Below are positions 35,042 through 43,861 of a stretch of 64,000 nt of DNA, one piece after another. The DNA lies in the NCBI GenBank assembly GCA_017510335.1, contig JAFWNM010000043.1, positions 1 through 64,000 on the forward strand. The letters run 5' to 3'. Below the pieces are notes generated by a model. That model did no database searches, was not told the DNA's origin, and saw only the letters and a list, made by a program, of their open reading frames with translations. Origin of the DNA: Paracoccaceae bacterium (GTDB lineage Bacteria; Pseudomonadota; Alphaproteobacteria; Rhodobacterales; Rhodobacteraceae). Numbering within the stretch: position 1 is the stretch's first letter; each line of letters starts with the position of its first letter. Made by a program: the position numbers and the translations under genes.

Positions 35042-36024
35042 CAAACCCAGCCCAAACCATGCCGGGCAGTGCGCCCAAAAGCAACTCTTTGTATCGGCTT
35101 ACAGGTTTGCCGTATTTCAACGTGGCTGTTGCGATTGTCGTGATCTATGTCGCGCTGACCATCATAACCGGCGACACGTTCAATACCGTGAACAACCAGA
35201 TCACGATCATGCGCGCCGCGTCAGTGTTCCTGATCCTTGCTGTTGGCCAGACGCTGGTTATGAATACTGGCGGCATCGACATTTCTACGGGGTCGATGAT
35301 CGGCGTTGTGGGGGCGATTGTCGGATCCACCCTGCAAAGCGGTGCACTTGACCCCATGCTGGCGATACCTGTCTCTATTTTGCTGGGCGCGTTGCTGGGG
35401 GCGTTCAACGGGTTCAACATCACGGTGCTGGGCGTGCCGCCCCTGTTGGCCACGCTTGGCACTTTCGTTGCCTATCGCGGGTTTACGCAACATTACATGG
35501 GCGTCAACCTTGTGACGAACCTGCCTGATGTGGTGACCACTGTTGGCCGTTCCTGGGGGCTGGGTATGCCCCTTGCTGTGTGGATCGCGCTGTTTGTTAC
35601 CTTGGTGGGCTGGTTCGTGCTGACCCAGACACTTTACGGGCGGTATATCACGGCAATCGGGTCCAACCCCAAAGCTGCGGAAGCGACGCGACTGAATGTC
35701 AAACTGCTGACCGCGTCAACCTATGTCATTCAGGGGGCACTGGCAGGTCTGGCGGCACTGGTTCTGATGGGGCGCCTGAATTCATCGTCTGCCGCAATGG
35801 GCGAGGGGTTGGAGTTGCACATCATCGCGGCAGTTGTGTTGGGGGGCACCTACCTGTTTGGCGGGCGTGCCACCATGGTGGGAACGCTGCTGGGTGTCTA
35901 CCTGATTGGCATGCTGGAGAATGGGCTTATCCAGACGGGCGCGGGCTTCTTTGTGCAAAAGATGATCCTTGGCTTGCTGATCATTGCGGCGGTTGCCCTG
36001 CAACTGCAGCAAAAACGCAACTGA
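35038..36024 (+). CDS. Sugar ABC transporter permease (RbsC/FrcC-like)
   Basis: A 328-residue integral membrane protein of the CUT2 permease family, with the hallmark GGIDISTGSMIGVVGAIVGS and GALLGAFNGFNITVLGVPPL, then the loop IGSNPKAAEATRLNVK that faces the ATPase, and AAVVLGGTYLFGGRATMVGT near the C-terminus. It overlaps the ATPase gene by four bases. Relatives move pentoses, hexoses or polyols. Confidence 0.92.
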   Translation: MTNPAQTMPGSAPKSNSLYRLTGLPYFNVAVAIVVIYVALTIITGDTFNTVNNQITIMRAASVFLILAVGQTLVMNTGGIDISTGSMIGVVGAIVGSTLQSGALDPMLAIPVSILLGALLGAFNGFNITVLGVPPLLATLGTFVAYRGFTQHYMGVNLVTNLPDVVTTVGRSWGLGMPLAVWIALFVTLVGWFVLTQTLYGRYITAIGSNPKAAEATRLNVKLLTASTYVIQGALAGLAALVLMGRLNSSSAAMGEGLELHIIAAVVLGGTYLFGGRATMVGTLLGVYLIGMLENGLIQTGAGFFVQKMILGLLIIAAVALQLQQKRN

Positions 36025-36123
36025 TAGCGCCCATATCAGACTGAATTCCCGGCGGCAGTGCGTCTTGGCGCCGGGGCACAACACGCAAAGACGCATGTTC
36101 AATCTTTCTGGGAGGAGAGAAGA

Positions 36124-37140
36124 ATGAAATCGGTTACTACACTATTGGCGACAGCAGCGTTTGTCGGAACCGCCGGAATGGCCATGGCACAGGACGCGCC
36201 TTTGCGCATCGGGTTTGTCTCGCATCAGCATGACATCACCGACCTGTTCGGTCAGCTTGAAATCGGCTTTCGGAACCGGCTGGACGCCGAAAACCTGGAA
36301 TATGAGCTATTTCAGGCGGCACCCAGCGCATCCGGACGGCATGACGAAATGCTGAATATTCTGGAAAACATGGCCAACCTGAACCTTGACTACATGGTTT
36401 TCGGGCCGTCTAGTCTGGACCAGAACACCCCCGGTCTGGTTGAAGTGGCAAATTCCGGCACCAAGCTTTTGATGGTCGATTACGAGCCGGCCGAAGGGGC
36501 AACATTCCCGTTCGGGGAGTCGGTTTTGAACTGGTCGGTCTATAACCACGGCCAAATGGGCGAAGCCACCGGCGAATGGATTGCCAACCACTTTATGGAG
36601 CAAGGCAAGTCCGAGGCCAACGTCATCATGATCTGGGGGCCAATCGCTTCCGAGATCAGTCAGGCGCGCGGGAATGGTGTGCTGCGCGCCATGGAAGCAG
36701 CCGAAGGGTTTACCGCCAATATCCTGTATGAAGGGTATGCGGACTTCCAGCGCGAACTGGCCTATGCCGAGATTGAGCGCGCGCTGATTGCTTATCCCAA
36801 TGTTGAAGTCGTCGTCGCAATGAATTCTGTCATGGCACTGGGGTCGATGGCCGCTTTGGAAGGACATGGCGTGATTGATGACGTGGTCGTAACCGGCATG
36901 GGGGGGCAAGCCGATGAACTGGAAATGGTCGCACGCGGCAAGATCGGTGTTGCCGTGTTCCGCGACCCGCGCAGCATGGGCGCAAACTCCGCTGAAGCGC
37001 TGATCATGGACCTGCAAGGGCGCACGGATGAGATTCCGCCCGTGCTGTATACCGATCTGCGCACACTGGACACGATTGATGCGATCCGCACCTATGTTCC
37101 TGTCGAGATGCTGGATATCGACGCCAAACTGGGCAACTGA
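36124..37140 (+). CDS. Sugar ABC transporter periplasmic binding protein
   Basis: The 338-residue precursor has a signal peptide ending at AMA (residue 22), then RIGFVSHQHDITDLFGQLE, and later QARGNGVLRAMEA and VVVAMNSVMALGSMAALEGH, as in Peripla_BP_4 (LacI-fold) sugar receptors. GGAGGAG lies before the ATG at 36124. It completes the CUT2-type importer; a terminator hairpin follows about 90 bp after its stop. The ligand is probably a sugar or polyol, perhaps C4-C5 given the enzymes upstream. Confidence 0.9.
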   Translation: MKSVTTLLATAAFVGTAGMAMAQDAPLRIGFVSHQHDITDLFGQLEIGFRNRLDAENLEYELFQAAPSASGRHDEMLNILENMANLNLDYMVFGPSSLDQNTPGLVEVANSGTKLLMVDYEPAEGATFPFGESVLNWSVYNHGQMGEATGEWIANHFMEQGKSEANVIMIWGPIASEISQARGNGVLRAMEAAEGFTANILYEGYADFQRELAYAEIERALIAYPNVEVVVAMNSVMALGSMAALEGHGVIDDVVVTGMGGQADELEMVARGKIGVAVFRDPRSMGANSAEALIMDLQGRTDEIPPVLYTDLRTLDTIDAIRTYVPVEMLDIDAKLGN

Positions 37141-37160
37141 TCGTTTCCCCCGCAAACCAG

Positions 37161-37232
37161 AGCTTCTCGAACATGCGAAATCCATAGGTTAGCGCATGCC
37201 CCTTGAATGCCGGTGAACGCGAGATGCGCTAA
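37161..37232. repeat. Dispersed intergenic repeat, copy 2
   Basis: AGCTTCTCGAACATGCG at the start and the stretch with inverted ends TTAGCGCAT (37189-37197) and ATGCGCTAA (37224-37232) match the second half of the copy at 10566-10672 base for base over long parts. It lies between the convergent sugar-ABC and PTS operons and merges into a terminator. Confidence 0.7.
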
Positions 37233-37263
37233 GCGCCGGGTCAGCGATGGCCCGGCGCTTTTT
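37231..37263 (+). terminator. Rho-independent terminator after the sugar ABC operon
   Basis: AAGCGCCGGG (37231-37240) and CCCGGCGCTT (37251-37260) form a perfect 10-bp stem, followed by a run of five T (37259-37263). This is the clearest intrinsic terminator in the window. On the minus strand there is no matching U tract, so it serves the plus-strand operon. Confidence 0.85.
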
Positions 37264-37291
37264 CCTGCATACGTTGTTGTGCAAAAACGGG

Positions 37292-39178
37292 CTACAGCCC
37301 CTCCAGCCCGCAAATCTGTCGCTTGACGCGCGCGATTGCACCGGGGGACATGCTAAGCTCGGTTACGCCTGCCGCTATGAAAAGTGGAACCAGTGCAGGG
37401 TCGGCAGCAGCTTCGCCACATATGCCGACCCAGATTCCATGCCGTGACGCCGCGGCGCAAACGGCCTTGATGGCGGCCAGAACGGACGGATGGTCCGCGC
37501 GGCACAGCTGCGCAACATTCGGGTTCAGCCGGTCGGCGGCCATCAGATACTGGGTCAGGTCATTCGTGCCGATGGAAAAGAACGCCGCTTCCTGCGCCAG
37601 CAGGTCGGCGGTCAGAACGGCGGCAGGGGTTTCGACCATGATGCCCAGATCGAATGTCCCATGGGCTGTCCCCTCGTGGGTCAGTTCGGTGCGGCATTGG
37701 TCAATCAGGTCACGGGTGGCGCGCAGTTCTGACAGGTCGCTGACCATGGGCAGCATGACTTTCAGGTGCCCATGCGGGGCCGCCCGTAACAATGCGCGCA
37801 ATTGTGGTTTGAACACATCTGGCCGTGACAGGCACAACCGGATGCCGCGCACCCCAAGTGCGGGGTTTTCTTCGGCTGTTGCCGTCAGGCCGCGCAGGGG
37901 TTTGTCGGCCCCGATATCAAGAGTGCGGATGATCACGGGGTGCTCAGGAAAACGCGCCAGAATGGCGCTGTAGACCTGATACTGGTCGTCCTCTGCGGGT
38001 GGACCTGCCGCGTCGATGAACATCAATTCGGTGCGGAACAAGCCAACCCCCATGGCCCCCGCCGCGCAAGCGCGGTCCAGTTCGGCCACAGACCCAAGGT
38101 TTGCCGCAACCGTAATTGCGTGTCCGGCGGGTGTTTGCGGGGCCACATCACGAAAGCGCAGAAGGTCGGCAGCGTCTTTTTGCGCGGCCTGCGCGGCGTC
38201 TGCAAACTGCTGCTCGGTGGCGGCATCGGGGTCGGGGATGACCAGCCCGCGCGCGCCATCTATCGCAATGCGGTGCGCTGCACACAAGCGGTCCCGCAGC
38301 GCTTCGGCCCCGAAGACAGCGGGCACACCATATGCACGCGCAATGATTGCGGCGTGGCTGGTCACGGCACCTTTCATGCACACAATACCGCCCAGCCGCG
38401 CCAGATCGGTATTGCCGATGTCCAGCGCGGGCAATTCGTCGGCCACGATGATGGCGCCATCAGGGGCGGCGTTCAGGGTCAGCGGTTTCTGCCCTTGCAA
38501 TTCCAAGGCCATCAAATGGGCAACACTGCGCATGTCTTCGGCCCGCGCGCTGGCATAGGGATCATCCAGCGCAGCAATCTGGCGCGCGTTTTCGGTGCCT
38601 GTCTGCTGCACGGCAGCGACGCTGGACATGCCCGCCCGCACCCGCCCGGCAAGGGTGTCCAGCCATTCGGTATCTTCTGCCAGATCGCTTAAGGCCTGCA
38701 ATATCTGGCGCGTTCCGGCATGCGCTGTGCACGCGGCGTCCGCACGGATGCGCGCTGTCAGGCGCGCCGCAGCGCCTTGCAGGCGGCGCAACTCGCTTTC
38801 TACGGCGCAGGCTTCAACATAGTCGGGTTCGGGGTGCACCCTGGGCTGAACGAAGTGAAACGCCGGACCAATGGCCAGGCCGTCGCTGGCCGCTATGGCG
38901 GGTTTTGCCGGGGGGGTGGCCTGTGCCTGCGCCCCGTCCAGAAACCGGCAAATCTGGTCCATGGCGGTTTGTGTGTCGTCCCCACGCCCGCGCAGCGTAA
39001 CTGTCTGCCCTTCCTTGACGCCCAGCATCAGAAGTTTCATGGATGACCGTGTCAGCGCCACGCGCCCGTCATGCAGAATTTCGATATCGGCCCGGAACGC
39101 GCGCGACAGCCGCACCAGTTCCGCTATTGGCCGGGCGTGCAACCCCCCTTTTACCCGCACATTGATATTACGTTGCAT
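37292..39178 (-). CDS. PTS HPr - enzyme I fusion protein
   Basis: The 628-residue protein fuses HPr and enzyme I of the phosphotransferase system. In HPr (residues 1 to about 85) the phosphorylated His14 lies in KGGLHARPIAEL, with Ser45-Ser46 at the regulatory position. Enzyme I follows from about residue 95, with the active His275 in GAVTSHAAIIARAYGVPA; the PEP-binding C-terminal barrel shows FLRTELM-like GLFRTELMF and GTNDLTQYLMA. Most Rhodobacterales carry only the regulatory PTS, so a dedicated sugar-type EI-HPr is notable. Unlike FruB-type multiphosphoryl proteins it has no IIA domain; IIA is encoded separately at 39536-39997 in the same operon. It ends the operon IIC-IIA-IIB-HPr/EI. Confidence 0.92.
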   Translation of the reverse strand: MQRNINVRVKGGLHARPIAELVRLSRAFRADIEILHDGRVALTRSSMKLLMLGVKEGQTVTLRGRGDDTQTAMDQICRFLDGAQAQATPPAKPAIAASDGLAIGPAFHFVQPRVHPEPDYVEACAVESELRRLQGAAARLTARIRADAACTAHAGTRQILQALSDLAEDTEWLDTLAGRVRAGMSSVAAVQQTGTENARQIAALDDPYASARAEDMRSVAHLMALELQGQKPLTLNAAPDGAIIVADELPALDIGNTDLARLGGIVCMKGAVTSHAAIIARAYGVPAVFGAEALRDRLCAAHRIAIDGARGLVIPDPDAATEQQFADAAQAAQKDAADLLRFRDVAPQTPAGHAITVAANLGSVAELDRACAAGAMGVGLFRTELMFIDAAGPPAEDDQYQVYSAILARFPEHPVIIRTLDIGADKPLRGLTATAEENPALGVRGIRLCLSRPDVFKPQLRALLRAAPHGHLKVMLPMVSDLSELRATRDLIDQCRTELTHEGTAHGTFDLGIMVETPAAVLTADLLAQEAAFFSIGTNDLTQYLMAADRLNPNVAQLCRADHPSVLAAIKAVCAAASRHGIWVGICGEAAADPALVPLFIAAGVTELSMSPGAIARVKRQICGLEGL

Positions 39179-39210
39179 GCGCGCCTCCCTTGTTGTGATG
39201 CTGCGCCAGC

Positions 39211-39226
39211 TTAGCGCATGTTCTAG
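39211..39226. repeat. Dispersed repeat, short fragment
   Basis: TTAGCGCATGTTCTAG matches the end of the dispersed repeat family (read on the minus strand: CTAGAACATGCGCTAA). The TAG stop of the IIB gene lies within it. Only one end of the repeat is present. Confidence 0.5.
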
Positions 39227-39510
39227 CGTGACAGGATTTCGGTGATCTTTTCCAACTCGCGGTCTTTGCCAATGCCTGTCAGGAATGCCAGCGTTACGAT
39301 CGCGGGGCGCGGAAGGTCCTTTGGCAGCGGCGTGGTCGAGATGACCAGATCGACATCCCCAATCTGGCTAGGCACTTCGGACGCCTTGCATTGCCGCGTA
39401 ACGATTGCGATCCCGCGATCTTTCATTGCGGCCTGCACAGCCTGCGCGACAACAGTTGATGTGGCAACGCCAGTGCCACAGGCAACAAGCACTTTTTTGG
39501 GTTCGGTCAT
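39223..39510 (-). CDS. PTS galactitol-type IIB component
   Basis: A 95-residue cytoplasmic protein with Cys11 in VLVACGTGVATSTVV, the residue that carries phosphate to the sugar in GatB-type IIB components. The length is normal for this family. It lies between the IIA gene (25 bp upstream) and the HPr-EI gene, and its stop codon is formed by a dispersed repeat fragment. Confidence 0.88.
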   Translation of the reverse strand: MTEPKKVLVACGTGVATSTVVAQAVQAAMKDRGIAIVTRQCKASEVPSQIGDVDLVISTTPLPKDLPRPAIVTLAFLTGIGKDRELEKITEILSR

Positions 39511-39535
39511 GTCCGGTTCCTTCGGTTATCAGGTG

Positions 39536-39997
39536 TCAGGGAAGCAACGCCAGCGCCTGTTGCGGTGTTTCTGCTTGCCACAGAAGGCGGGCACGCGCTT
39601 CATCTTGCAAAACTTCGCCAATGGCCTGCAGGACCCCAATTTGCGCATCTTTGTCCTGCAGCGCCAGCAAAAACACCACATGAACGGGAACAAACATGTC
39701 GGGGTCATCCATGCTGCCGAAGGCAACCGGATGGGCCAGCGTGGCAAGGGCTATGGCCGGGTGCACAACATGTTCAGGATCGGTATGCGGGACAGCCACC
39801 GCGAAGTCGTCCGATAGCGGCAGGCCGGTCGGCATGTCCTGTTCGCGGGCGCGCACCGCTTGCGCAAACCCCGGACGCACGAAACCGCCCGTTAGCAGCT
39901 TGTCGGCCAGCAAGGTGATAACCTCTGCGGCAGTTTCAACGCGCTGTGACAGTACAATGTTTTCAAGCCGGATGAATTCGCTCAGGTGTTGGGTCAT
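39536..39997 (-). CDS. PTS IIA component (fructose/galactitol/mannitol type)
   Basis: The 153-residue protein belongs to the PTS_EIIA_2 family. His71 in VAVPHTDPEHV is the expected phosphorylation site, preceded by MPTGLPLSDDFAVA. The start at 39997 follows the IIC stop by one base (TGA-C-ATG) and gives the normal family length. It should pass phosphate from the HPr domain of the HPr-EI fusion to IIB. Confidence 0.88.
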   Translation of the reverse strand: MTQHLSEFIRLENIVLSQRVETAAEVITLLADKLLTGGFVRPGFAQAVRAREQDMPTGLPLSDDFAVAVPHTDPEHVVHPAIALATLAHPVAFGSMDDPDMFVPVHVVFLLALQDKDAQIGVLQAIGEVLQDEARARLLWQAETPQQALALLP

Positions 39998-39998
39998 G

Positions 39999-41417
39999 TC
40001 AGTCCTCTTTTGGTGGATCGTCCGCGCCTGCGGCACGTTCCAAGGCCGCGCGGTAGCGGTGAAGCAGTGCAAATGCCCCGGCGATCAGCGCAGCGAAAAT
40101 TGCCAGTCCGGCATATCCAAGGCCCTGCGTCAGCGCGACAGCCAGATAGGTGACCCACACGAAACCATCGCCCATTGCGGTCAATTCGGTCCCGTTTGCG
40201 GGTTGCGCGATGCCTGCATCAACCGCAGCAAGCGTGAAGGTGGCAGAAAGTGCAGTCGCGATGTAGAAGCCCAATGTCAGCGTTACTGTCCCGATCAGCA
40301 CCATGCGCACCACATTCCCCCGCACAATGGGCGCGGCCAAGGCCACGATGAAGGGAATGACCACAAGATCCGTGAACACCAGCACACGGTTTCCCGGCAG
40401 CAGGACTGACAACGCAATTGCGACAGGTATCAGGATCAGCGCGCTTGCCATGGCGGACGGGTGTCCGATGACAATGCTTGAATCCAGCCCGATCGTGACT
40501 TCCCGCTTGCCAAGGCGGCGCTCTACAAACTGGCGCGCGCCGTCGGTCACCGGGATCAACCCTTCCATCAGAATTTTCAGCACATAGGGCAGCAGCATCA
40601 TGCCTGCCGCAAGGCTGACCCCGACAGCAAACGCGTTCACGCTTGTCGTGACGGGATTATCCAGGTCCAGAAACCCTATCATACCCAGACCAAGGCCAAG
40701 GAAAAACCCCAGCGCAGTCGGGTCACCCAATATTCCAAGGCGGCGCGTCACCGTTTCGGCATTGGCATCCAGACCGCGCAGGAACGGTATTTTTTCGATC
40801 ATCCAATTCACGGCAATCGCAATCGGCAAGACCTGCACCGACAGGATATGTGGCACCGAAACGCCCGGAATACCATAAAACCGCTGCACCGCGCGGGCGC
40901 ACCAGTCCGAAAAAAACAGCGAAAGTGCCGCAATCAGCGCCACAGTGCCCAGCCCCATAACCAGCGATCCGGTCGCTGCCAGCACAAGCGCCCCGATCAG
41001 TGCGAAATGCCAGTAATTCCAGATATCCACATTCATGGTGCGCGTGATGCCCGTCAGCAAAAGCGCGATATTCACCGCCAGCCCGATGGGAATAACCCAT
41101 AGCCCGACCTGTGATCCGAACGCGATTGTCGCGGCAGTGGGCCAGCCCATATCGATGACGTCGCGTTCAATTCCGGTGCGCGCGGCAATAGCCTGAGAGA
41201 CATCGCCCAGCACCGACCAGAACATGCCGATGACCAGAACGACACCAATAAATGCAATACCCACGCTTAACGCCGCGCTGGCGGCCTTTACAGGCTTCGT
41301 TCCGAAAACAAGTGCAAGGCAAAAGATGACAACCGGCAGATATGCCATGCCATACAGGCCTTGCCATGCCGCAGCAAAGCTGAAGCCAAGGTCTGGACCA
41401 GTAAGAATGCCATCCAT
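39999..41417 (-). CDS. PTS galactitol-type IIC permease
   Basis: The 472-residue membrane component is of the GatC family (EIIC-GAT), with about ten or more hydrophobic spans and conserved patches such as DMGWPTAATIAFGSQVGLW, NYWHFALIGALV and LILIPVAIALSVLLPGNRVL. The ATG at 41417 has GGAG 6 bases upstream; the open frame extends 13 codons further. Gat-type PTS in bacteria import galactitol and other polyols or C4-C5 sugars, phosphorylating them during entry. It is first in its operon and divergent from the dehydrogenase E1 gene, with two palindromes in the intergenic region. Confidence 0.9.
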   Translation of the reverse strand: MDGILTGPDLGFSFAAAWQGLYGMAYLPVVIFCLALVFGTKPVKAASAALSVGIAFIGVVLVIGMFWSVLGDVSQAIAARTGIERDVIDMGWPTAATIAFGSQVGLWVIPIGLAVNIALLLTGITRTMNVDIWNYWHFALIGALVLAATGSLVMGLGTVALIAALSLFFSDWCARAVQRFYGIPGVSVPHILSVQVLPIAIAVNWMIEKIPFLRGLDANAETVTRRLGILGDPTALGFFLGLGLGMIGFLDLDNPVTTSVNAFAVGVSLAAGMMLLPYVLKILMEGLIPVTDGARQFVERRLGKREVTIGLDSSIVIGHPSAMASALILIPVAIALSVLLPGNRVLVFTDLVVIPFIVALAAPIVRGNVVRMVLIGTVTLTLGFYIATALSATFTLAAVDAGIAQPANGTELTAMGDGFVWVTYLAVALTQGLGYAGLAIFAALIAGAFALLHRYRAALERAAGADDPPKED

Positions 41418-41482
41418 GCCGCGCTCCTGCCTTGTTGCCACATAGAACGTGCCCAACCTGCCGCCATGGTTGCGGCATTTTG

Positions 41483-41512
41483 AACATGTGTAGATATTCA
41501 GTTACACATGTT
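41483..41512. promoter_or_regulatory. Palindromic operator candidate near the PTS operon
   Basis: AACATGTGTA (41483-41492) and TACACATGTT (41503-41512) are perfect 10-bp inverted repeats with a 10-bp centre, 66 bp upstream of the IIC start. A regulator binding here would sit over or just upstream of the PTS promoter. Confidence 0.6.
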
Positions 41513-41692
41513 GCATCAGCTTCCCCGCAAGATCAACATATGATTGCCCCTAAGTGTGCATGCAGCTTCGCCCTGTGCAACAGTTGATTTTGTTTTTTTT
41601 GGCAGCCCTTATGGGTTGCGGGCCCGCAATCCGGTCCGACAGTGTGCTGATGCGGGGGGCGCGCGGTCGATGGTGGCAAGGTGTGAACTTAA

Positions 41693-41721
41693 TTATTGAC
41701 CAAATGACATTTGTTCAATAA
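41693..41721. promoter_or_regulatory. Palindromic operator candidate near the E1/E2 operon, SorC-like
   Basis: TTATTGACCAAAT (41693-41705) and ATTTGTTCAATAA (41709-41721) are 13-bp inverted repeats with one mismatch and a 3-bp centre. The core TTGAxCAAATGACATTTGTTCAA type resembles operators of SorC/EryD-family regulators, and a SorC-type gene ends the adjacent operon. It lies about 115 bp before the E1alpha start. Confidence 0.65.
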
Positions 41722-41836
41722 CTTTCAGTCATATCTCGCAATGATTTGCATTGGGTCGCAGTGGCGATCCGCAAACCCGGCCTGTTTCCGAAAGTTACTT
41801 CGGTGCGGGTGCGGCTGAAACGAAAGGGCTGTGAAC

Positions 41837-42856
41837 ATGTCTCGGGCGGTGCAGGTGGCAACAGACAACCTTCCATTCGTGATCAGGCAGTATGCGCCCG
41901 CGCAGTTGCGCGCTGCCCTGAAGAAAATGTATCTGATCCGCCGCTTTGAAGAAGGGGCAGAGGAAAGCTATGCGCGCGGCCTGATCCACGGCACGATGCA
42001 TCTGTCCATCGGGCAGGAAGCTTCCGCTGTCGCATCATGTCTGGAGCTTTCGGATCAAGACAAGATTACATCCACCCATCGCGGCCATGGGCATTGCATC
42101 GCCAAAGGGGCAGATGTGGGCCGCATGTTCGCAGAGTTTTTTGGCAAGCAAACCGGCTATTGCCACGGGCGCGGCGGATCAATGCATATTGCGGATGTCA
42201 AAACGGGCAATCTGGGTGCAAACGGTATTGTCGGGGGGGGGCTGCCAATAGCCGTGGGGTCCGCGCTGACGGCCAAACGGCAGGGAAAACCGGATGTGAC
42301 GGTGTGTTTTTTCGGGGATGGGGCCAATAACGAAGGGGCCTTCCACGAAGCGTTGAACATGGCCAGCGTCTGGCAGTTGCCCGTTGTTTTCATTTGTGAA
42401 AACAACAAATACGGCATGTCCACATCTGTGGAAAGATCTACGGCTGTTGCGCGGATATCTGACCGTGCGGCGGCCTATGCCATGCCGGGCGAAACTGTTG
42501 ACGGCAACGACTTTTCCGCAGTTGCCCAGGCCGCGCATACAGCGATTGCACGGGCGCGAAGCGGGCAGGGACCAAGCCTTATTGAAAACCTGACCTATCG
42601 CATCCGGGGGCATTCCAAATCCGATCGCAACCGCTACCGCACCAAGGACGAAATTGAAAGCTGGGTTGCAAAAGACCCCATCACCCGGTTTCGCGCCCAA
42701 CTTGTCAGTCATGGCATTCTGACCGATGCAGATGCTGCCGCACTGTTGCTCGAGGCCGAGGCAGAGGTTGCGGCGGGTATCGAATTCGCCAAATCCAGCG
42801 CCGCGCCGGATATAGCAGATGTCACGCGCTATGTTCACGCCGAGGACGCGATATGA
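41837..42856 (+). CDS. Thiamine-dependent dehydrogenase E1 alpha subunit (AcoA-like)
   Basis: The 339-residue protein has the thiamine pyrophosphate motif [19 protein letters not shown] and [11 protein letters not shown], as in AcoA/PdhA-type E1 alpha subunits. [25 protein letters not shown] and GRGGSMHI are further family marks. With E1 beta it decarboxylates a 2-oxo acid or acetoin-like ketol and passes the acyl group to lipoate. I chose the ATG at 41837 because AAAGGG lies 8 bases before it; a GTG at 41831 is in frame. It opens an operon with E1 beta, E2 and a regulator. Confidence 0.88.
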   Translation: MSRAVQVATDNLPFVIRQYAPAQLRAALKKMYLIRRFEEGAEESYARGLIHGTMHLSIGQEASAVASCLELSDQDKITSTHRGHGHCIAKGADVGRMFAEFFGKQTGYCHGRGGSMHIADVKTGNLGANGIVGGGLPIAVGSALTAKRQGKPDVTVCFFGDGANNEGAFHEALNMASVWQLPVVFICENNKYGMSTSVERSTAVARISDRAAAYAMPGETVDGNDFSAVAQAAHTAIARARSGQGPSLIENLTYRIRGHSKSDRNRYRTKDEIESWVAKDPITRFRAQLVSHGILTDADAAALLLEAEAEVAAGIEFAKSSAAPDIADVTRYVHAEDAI

Positions 42857-43860
42857 ACGCGCCTGCACATCCATCCCGCACGCTAAGTTACGCAGAAGCC
42901 CTGCGCGAGGCGATGGCGCTTGCGCTGGAAAGCGACCCGAATGTGGTGCTGATGGGCGAAGACATTGGCGTTTATGGGGGCGCGTTTCAGGTTACGGGCG
43001 ATCTGATTGACCGTTTCGGGCCTGACCGGGTGATGGACACGCCAATCTCGGAACTGGGGGGGGCCGGTGTGGCAGTGGGGGCAGCACTGACCGGCCTGCG
43101 CCCGATTTATGAGTTTCAGTTTTCCGACTTTGCGGCGCTTGCGATGGAACAGATTGTCAATCAGGCCGCGAAAATGCGCTTCATGCTGGGCGGAGAGGCG
43201 TCAGTGCCGCTGGTGTTTCGCATGCCTTCGGGGTCAGGTACGGGGGCCGCCGCGCAGCACAGTCAAAGCTTCGAGGCATGGTTTGGCCATGTGCCGGGCC
43301 TGAAGGTTGTGCAGCCCTCAACACCATATGACGCCAAAGGGTTGCTGCTGGCCGCTTTGGCTGACCCCGATCCAGTGATCATTTTCGAACATAAGCTGCT
43401 TTACAAAATGAAGGGCGATGTGCCCGCTGGCCACTACACAATTCCCATCGGAAAGGCCGAAATCCGGCGCGAGGGAACGGATATCACCATTATCGCCGGC
43501 GCGATCATGGTGCATCGTGCTTTGGAAGCGGCCGAAACACTGGCCGCTGACGGGATCAGCGCCGAGGTGATCGACCTGCGGTCTGTCCGCCCCATCGACA
43601 GCGCCACGATCATTGCATCGGTCTGCAAGACGGGGCGCGCGCTGTGTGTATTCGAAGGTGTGCGCACATTGGGGCTGGGGGCCGAAATCAGCGCATTGAT
43701 TGCCGAAAGCGACGCGTTTGATTATCTGGAAGCCCCGATCATGCGCCTTGGCGGGGCCGAAGCGCCCATTCCCTATAATCCTGACCTTGAACGCGCGGCC
43801 GTGCCACAGGTCGACGGGATTGAACGCGCAGTGCGCAAGCTGGTCGGGGGCGAAGTCTGA
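42853..43860 (+). CDS. Thiamine-dependent dehydrogenase E1 beta subunit (AcoB-like)
   Basis: The 335-residue protein is a transketolase-type beta subunit: [55 protein letters not shown] and the C-terminal [15 protein letters not shown] are typical for AcoB/PdhB. The gene overlaps E1 alpha by four bases, consistent with a 1:1 heterotetramer. It stands one base before the E2 start. Confidence 0.9.
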   Translation: MNAPAHPSRTLSYAEALREAMALALESDPNVVLMGEDIGVYGGAFQVTGDLIDRFGPDRVMDTPISELGGAGVAVGAALTGLRPIYEFQFSDFAALAMEQIVNQAAKMRFMLGGEASVPLVFRMPSGSGTGAAAQHSQSFEAWFGHVPGLKVVQPSTPYDAKGLLLAALADPDPVIIFEHKLLYKMKGDVPAGHYTIPIGKAEIRREGTDITIIAGAIMVHRALEAAETLAADGISAEVIDLRSVRPIDSATIIASVCKTGRALCVFEGVRTLGLGAEISALIAESDAFDYLEAPIMRLGGAEAPIPYNPDLERAAVPQVDGIERAVRKLVGGEV

Positions 43861-43861
43861 C

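Larger units (their letters stand above)
41418..41836. promoter_or_regulatory. Divergent control region between the PTS and E1/E2 operons
   Basis: This 419-bp region has no gene. It contains two strong palindromes (41483-41512 and 41693-41721), one near each operon, and AT-rich sequence around each, as expected for two promoters under common control. AAAGGG 8 bases before 41837 is the ribosome-binding site of the E1alpha gene. Confidence 0.6.
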
